A DNA stretch of 64,000 bases from Saxidomus purpurata (taxonomy: Eukaryota > Mollusca > Bivalvia > Venerida > Veneridae). The notes beneath the pieces are model-generated. The model saw nothing but the letters and a program-made list of their open reading frames with translations, did no database searches and was not told the origin of the DNA. Each line of letters begins with the position of its first letter. The first letter of the stretch is position 1. This document shows positions 59,764 through 64,000 of the stretch, one piece after another. Made by a program: the position numbers and the translations under genes. The stretch is from contig JAFMSR010000005.1 in the NCBI GenBank assembly GCA_022818135.1, forward strand, positions 35,411,557-35,475,556. Reading direction: 5' to 3'.

Positions 59764-60054
59764 GTGAAATATCTTCTAGGCGTTTCTTACTTGGAACATA
59801 ACGCAACGGAGGATTCGGAGGCACTGTCGAAACTCGTACGACTGCTATCAGAAACGCCCAGCGTAGAAGGAAACACTTTTATAGCTCAAAAAGTAATGTA
59901 CGATTTACAACGTTTAAAACATGAAAAAAATGTTTATTGCTACATACGATGTCCTCATCAGACAAAAATGGCTCAGCCAAAGACAAGCAGGCGTTCTGTT
60001 AGGAAAAGGTTTCCATTTATAACATTTAAAACCCATTTTTTCGAGAAATGGTGA
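59764..60054 (+). CDS. Unassigned 96-codon open frame
   Basis: Protein-like composition in its first 60 residues (SYLEHNATEDSEALSKLVRL, PSVEGNTFIAQKVMYDLQRL) without known motif. The codons lack the low complexity of the surroundings. It could be a fragment of a transposon protein or a chance frame; no splice partners seen. Confidence 0.25.
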   Translation: MKYLLGVSYLEHNATEDSEALSKLVRLLSETPSVEGNTFIAQKVMYDLQRLKHEKNVYCYIRCPHQTKMAQPKTSRRSVRKRFPFITFKTHFFEKW

Positions 60055-60654
60055 AAAGAGTTTAAAGCAACTATTTGGGAGACAGCAGTCGAAGAAAAAG
60101 TAAGCTGACAGAGTATTTTGTCGCAAATGTTTAAATAATACATTAATCATTACAACATGGCTTGTGTTATCTTTTAAGGTATACCAGTTAAACAGTAGTA
60201 ACATATAAAAAAAACCATTATGTTAAAAACTGTCACCGTGTAGTTTTTTTGTAATTTTTCAAAGCGAAAAAAATTTGTGGAGTAAAATGTTGACGTTAAT
60301 GACAACAGATATCAGTTGTTTACAAAACTAAAATTATATACATATGGATTGAAAGCAAAACCTTCAAGCATTATAACACAATTTAGAAACATATAATCGG
60401 TCAAAAAATGACAACAAATCGGTATGTAAAAAGCAATAATCATATGACGGGCTGTTTCTGGTACGGTGCCGCTAGAGGGCGTTGTCAAATGACATCATGT
60501 GACGTCAAAGAAACGAAAACGTTACCATGCAACGTATGTTGATATGTACATTTGTACACATGTATCAATTTTTAAACAAATGTGACAACTTTTAATTTCG
60601 GCGACGAAAGGTACTGATCACCTTAAGTTGTTATACTTCCAAAGATTCTACCGG

Positions 60655-60730
60655 TATTTTATATGTTTTGGAGATTATTTAGTTTGACAGCAGTTATAGG
60701 GTACGTCCCTTTAAACTGTACACTTGCATA
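60655..60730 (-). mobile_element. MITE family M end fragment
   Basis: TTTTGGAGATTATTTAGTTTG and GTTATAGGGTACGTCCCTTTA, the last part of an M copy. Confidence 0.55.
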
Positions 60731-60934
60731 TCGAAAAATAACTATTTAACTAATACAAGAGCGAACTTTGCCGATTTTATCCAACCTTTTACCTAAAAGT
60801 AAAAACGCATCAACGAATGGAAATTCTGAAATACACCGAAACATATTTCCCCCTAAATGTTTCTATAGATTAACACATAGCAAAATATAAATTTGTTTAT
60901 ATCATCATTACTTATATATCATATATAGATAGAA

Positions 60935-60957
60935 ACAAAAATAATATCAAACATGAT
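60935..60957 (-). mobile_element. Solo family X terminus
   Basis: AAACAAAAATAATATCAAACA only, followed by a local ATAATATCAAATAATATCAA repeat. This is the shortest X trace in the window. Confidence 0.5.
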
Positions 60958-61192
60958 AATATCAAATAATATCAAAAGTCATGTTAATGTCACAGGGACA
61001 ATATGTCTGTGCCAGAGTGTATGTTATTGTCTATGTGTAGTGTTGTTGTTTCTTATATGTATGTATATGTTCGTGTCTGCTCTTTCTTCTCATTATTCAT
61101 ATCATTAGTCATATCATTTTCCATCTCATAACTAAGGTGACGGGCCTCACTCACTTTCATCTGACGATAATCACGTGCACCTATGCGCCTGT

Positions 61193-61490
61193 GCACTGAT
61201 AATAGAGATTATAAAGGCGAGAGCCGTGTATTTTCTTTTCTCTCCGAGAAATTGCCATCGTTTTAGTACCTGTGTGTATTTACAGGTAAAACATGGTTGT
61301 CAGTAATTCATTTATATTCATTGCATTCATGTCTATGTCGTATTATACACTTCGTGTGGATTGTTTTTGCATTATTTTGATTCGCACTGATAATAGAGAT
61401 TCTAAAGGCGAGATGTTTTTCTTTTCTCTCTGAGAAATTGCCATTGTTTTAGTGCCTGCGTGTATTCACAGGTACCACCCTCACTCTCCT
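61193..61490 (+). repeat. Direct duplication, 191 bp period
   Basis: GCACTGATAATAGAGATT, AAAGGCGAGA, TTTTCTTTTCTCTC and GAGAAATTGCCAT occur from 61193 and again from 61384. Each unit ends in an ACAGGTA sequence that could act as a splice donor. Confidence 0.75.
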
Positions 61491-61654
61491 CTCTAAATGA
61501 GAACTCACGAGTATCCGTGACATTAATATATAATGATGTGTTAAAATGTTAACATGTGTATCATTCAAGTTTCTGTGAGTGAAAATGTGAGTGAAAGATT
61601 TCTCTCATCGGACTATAACGTTAGCGTTGTTTATATCTTCGCTAGTTTCATGTT

Positions 61655-61865
61655 ACAGATTGCATGCAAATACCACACATTTATGGACACAACAGTCTGC
61701 GATTCTGACGCATCGAAGAAACAGCAACCTACGATTCAGACACATTGATGACACAAGCACATGCAATCAAGATGCAATGATGACACAAGCGCATGCGATC
61801 CAGACGCATTCATGTCACAAAAACTTGCGATTCAGACATAACGATGACGCAGCAACCTGCTATTA
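61655..61865 (+). repeat. Degenerate minisatellite
   Basis: About five units of 30-40 bp built from GCGATTCAGACGCAT and GATGACACAAGCACATGC variants. The open frames across it are repeat artefacts. Confidence 0.7.
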
Positions 61866-62621
61866 AAACTATACTATCATAATATATATATATATATTTA
61901 CAATAGTTTCCTACCTGTCTGGATTTTTCCTTCTGCGTGCGTCATATTTATTTATACTAGTATTTGGTATATTTTCTGATGCAGTAACGAAACATCAAAA
62001 CTCTTAAAAACTTTAAAATTAACTGATATGAAGCATTCAACAGTATTGTCCAGTTGGACAACCAAAGTATGTGGCCAACAAAAGTATGTGCAGTGTATTT
62101 AACCTTTAAATGCCATGTTATCGTATCGACGTACGTTGCAACGCATATAATTTAAAGGTCGTAAATGGGCTCATACGAAACATGTCACATGAACATGTTC
62201 TGATGTGTTCAATTCAAGGGATGTTAATGTTCATGAACTGAAAAGCTAAATAGCTGTAGTCGCCTCTCCTAAAAGAACGTCTAGTACTGAACTTTTTATC
62301 GGCATTAGTGTTTTTAAAAGTAGAATATTTATTATATTCAGTGGGTAATGGATAGCCTGGGTTACAGAGGATGTCTATTAATTACAACAGTATATGTATG
62401 ATTAATTGAATCCTGTTTTGATCATCTCTACACCGTCCTCTAATGTGGATGTAGAGTAACTCCGATATATCGTGCCAATCTGCCTAAACATTAGCGTTCA
62501 TTTAAATGAAATGTAAAGTGACGTTTGCCTTAATTTGCAAAGCCATTGTACCTATAGTTTAATATTTAGGTAACGTAAATATGATTGTGTAAATGATACA
62601 AATTTATTCTTTTCATTCATT

Positions 62622-62998
62622 AAAGGGACGTACCCTATAACTGATGCAACACAAATAACCTCCAAAACATAAATAAATATAATCTTTGGAAGTACTATAA
62701 CTTACCTATGAGTTTCAGCGATGCATTCCCAGTCATTATCGATAAGACCAGCGGTAAAAAAATATACTGCAGTACCGTAAACCATTCAATAACCTATGTA
62801 TAGTTGTTGTACAGTGAATGCGATTCATAACAGAAAGCCTCTATATTGATAAACTATGGTAAAATGAGGCATTTTACGCCATAGGTTCTTCTTTAAATTG
62901 TATTTATATTTCATTTTACGTTCGTTGAACACATAATCTACGTTTCGAGAATATAATATACAATATAATCTGCTAGAAATAGGGAGTGCCTCTTTAAA
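62622..62998 (+). mobile_element. MITE family M, complete copy
   Basis: About 375 bp, TTAAAGGGACGTACCCTATAA to GGGAGTGCCTCTTTAA. The ends are imperfect inverted repeats with TTAA at both borders, suggesting a piggyBac-like target. Confidence 0.8.
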
Positions 62999-63340
62999 GC
63001 TGTCGCTTTTAGTTACCGTTTATTTTTTTTTTAAACAAATGACATAATTATACCTAAATATTAAACTAAAGGCTAGAATCAAATTATAAACAAAAATCTA
63101 GGTAGGAAATTGCAGAAATCGTTTGAATATGTCGGTTACACGGCACCGCTACACTATATGTTTATATAAGAATTTGCAACGCTTTTGAATTTGGTAGCAT
63201 ATTTTATTAAATTTAGAGATAAACATGGCAGGAATTTATACTGGAGCCTTTGTATACGACTGTATTTCTGAAATACGTTATTTACATACAGTTTGAAGAA
63301 CTTTAATTTTAACCAAATCTGAAATCGAGCAGCTTTAAAG
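62995..63340 (-). mobile_element. MITE family N, complete copy
   Basis: TTTAAAGCTGTCGCTTTTAG to ATCGAGCAGCTTTAAAG, with reversed core ACACGGCACCGCTACAC. It shares its left TTTAAA with the preceding M copy. Confidence 0.8.
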
Positions 63341-63417
63341 ATTTTTTAAAAAAGCTAAGCTCGCTTTTCGACCGTTACATACGGTGGCACAGAGGTGACA
63401 TCCGCAACACTTTATTT

Positions 63418-63585
63418 ATATTGTGGCCACAACTTACTAAATTGTGGCCACAACTTAGTAAGTTGAGGCCACAACTTATTAAGTTGAGGCCACAACTTAC
63501 TAACTTGTGGCCACAACTTATTAACTTGTGGCCACAACTTATTAAGTTGAGGCCACAAGTAATTAAGTTGAGGCCACAACTTATT
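63418..63585. repeat. Tandem repeat, 24 bp TGGCCACAACTTA units
   Basis: About seven units of CAACTTATTAAGTTGAGGCC and variants; the core CAACTTAGTAAGTTG is palindromic and the GGCCAC part is another palindrome. Confidence 0.9.
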
Positions 63586-63587
63586 AA

Positions 63588-64000
63588 AACAAAAAAAACA
63601 AAAATAATATCAAACAGGGAATGCCACGTACCAAAAACGCAGCCTCCCCAAAACGAGCCCCACAGTACCCAGAAGTGTACAACACACACACACACACACA
63701 CAAAGCATACAAAGCAAACACACGAGGACAAAACGAACAATTAAAGGAACACAGTGGGGCACCGCCTTGGAACGGTCAGTGGCAAAAACACCACCGGGGA
63801 GCTTAAACCGGTCCCACTGGGACGAAACTGTTTTGATTTCTGTCCTCTGGCCTGTTTCGTCGGGCCCTTAAGGGTGTTTCTCTTGGTGCTCTGCCTTCTG
63901 CAAAGGCATTGAGTACATACGTTTTTTGGTTCTCAAGGTTTGCTTTTTATATATTTATACACGAGCATTTTTGTGTTTTACTTTCCATGCCTGTTGTTTC
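63588..64000 (-). mobile_element. Family X copy with inversion, cut by the window end
   Basis: 63588-63811 is the X end part (fixed terminus AAAACAAAAATAATATC up to GAGCTTAAACCGGT). At 63812 it switches to the opposite strand of a more upstream X part (CCCACTGGGACGAAACTG onward) that runs off the window. Confidence 0.85.

Noticed and set aside
61260..61470. First coding exon of PTER near the ACAGGTA donors
   Set aside because: The donors are on the plus strand while PTER is on the minus strand; no ATG with a short frame ending in phase 1 was found there.

Overview
This window is animal nuclear DNA, very AT-rich and packed with repeats. It is most likely from a bivalve mollusc. That inference rests on the dominant tandem-core elements, which have hairpin ends and an ACGG-type microsatellite and resemble the 'pearl'/Helentron-associated elements known from bivalves. 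Non-LTR, Ty3/gypsy, pogo-like and mariner-like remnants fit the same picture. There are no bacterial-style operons, no CRISPR array and no rRNA genes. Almost all long open frames are chance frames in repeats.

The one clear host gene lies on the minus strand between about 39.4 and 55.7 kb. It encodes a phosphotriesterase-related protein (PTER, amidohydrolase superfamily). Seven coding exons (called E2 to E8 here) were assembled from splice sites, continuous reading phase and family motifs. All join in frame and end at a natural stop; only a very short first coding exon of roughly ten residues is not identified. The introns are full of transposons, and one old element ends only six bases before the 3' splice junction of exon E6.

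Layout. 0-2.6 kb: a small MITE, one doubtful exon and a broken pogo/DDE_1 transposase. 2.7-8 kb: MITE N copies, one arm of a 2.5 kb inverted duplication, a 121 bp palindrome and a mariner-type element with a duplicated end. 9-28 kb: pearl-like elements (family P), their relatives Z and W, X retroposon copies, M and N MITEs, a tRNA-like SINE and the second arm of the inverted duplication, which carries a clean 972 bp insertion. 28-32 kb: a pogo/Tigger-like remnant and a gypsy remnant. 32-35.5 kb: family Q and a 358 bp tandem duplication. 35.5-38.5 kb: a long inverted repeat of X with palindromic satellite. 39.4-55.7 kb: PTER and its transposon-filled introns. 56-64 kb: a three-level nested insertion, further P/M/N/X copies and a possible twin-priming inversion cut by the window edge.

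I see no defence system, biosynthetic cluster or other multi-gene system. The most noteworthy material concerns mobile DNA: (i) several tandem-core families unrelated in sequence share a Helitron-like 3' end of hairpin + CT[A/T]G + TT; (ii) family X has one fixed end and a variable other end, as expected of a retroposon; (iii) a filled/empty site pair shows TT-targeted insertion without target duplication; (iv) transposon sequence supplies the splice context of a PTER exon. Family letters (P, Z, W, Q, R, S, X, M, N) are local names. All family assignments come from reading the sequence and recalled family motifs; no database search was run.
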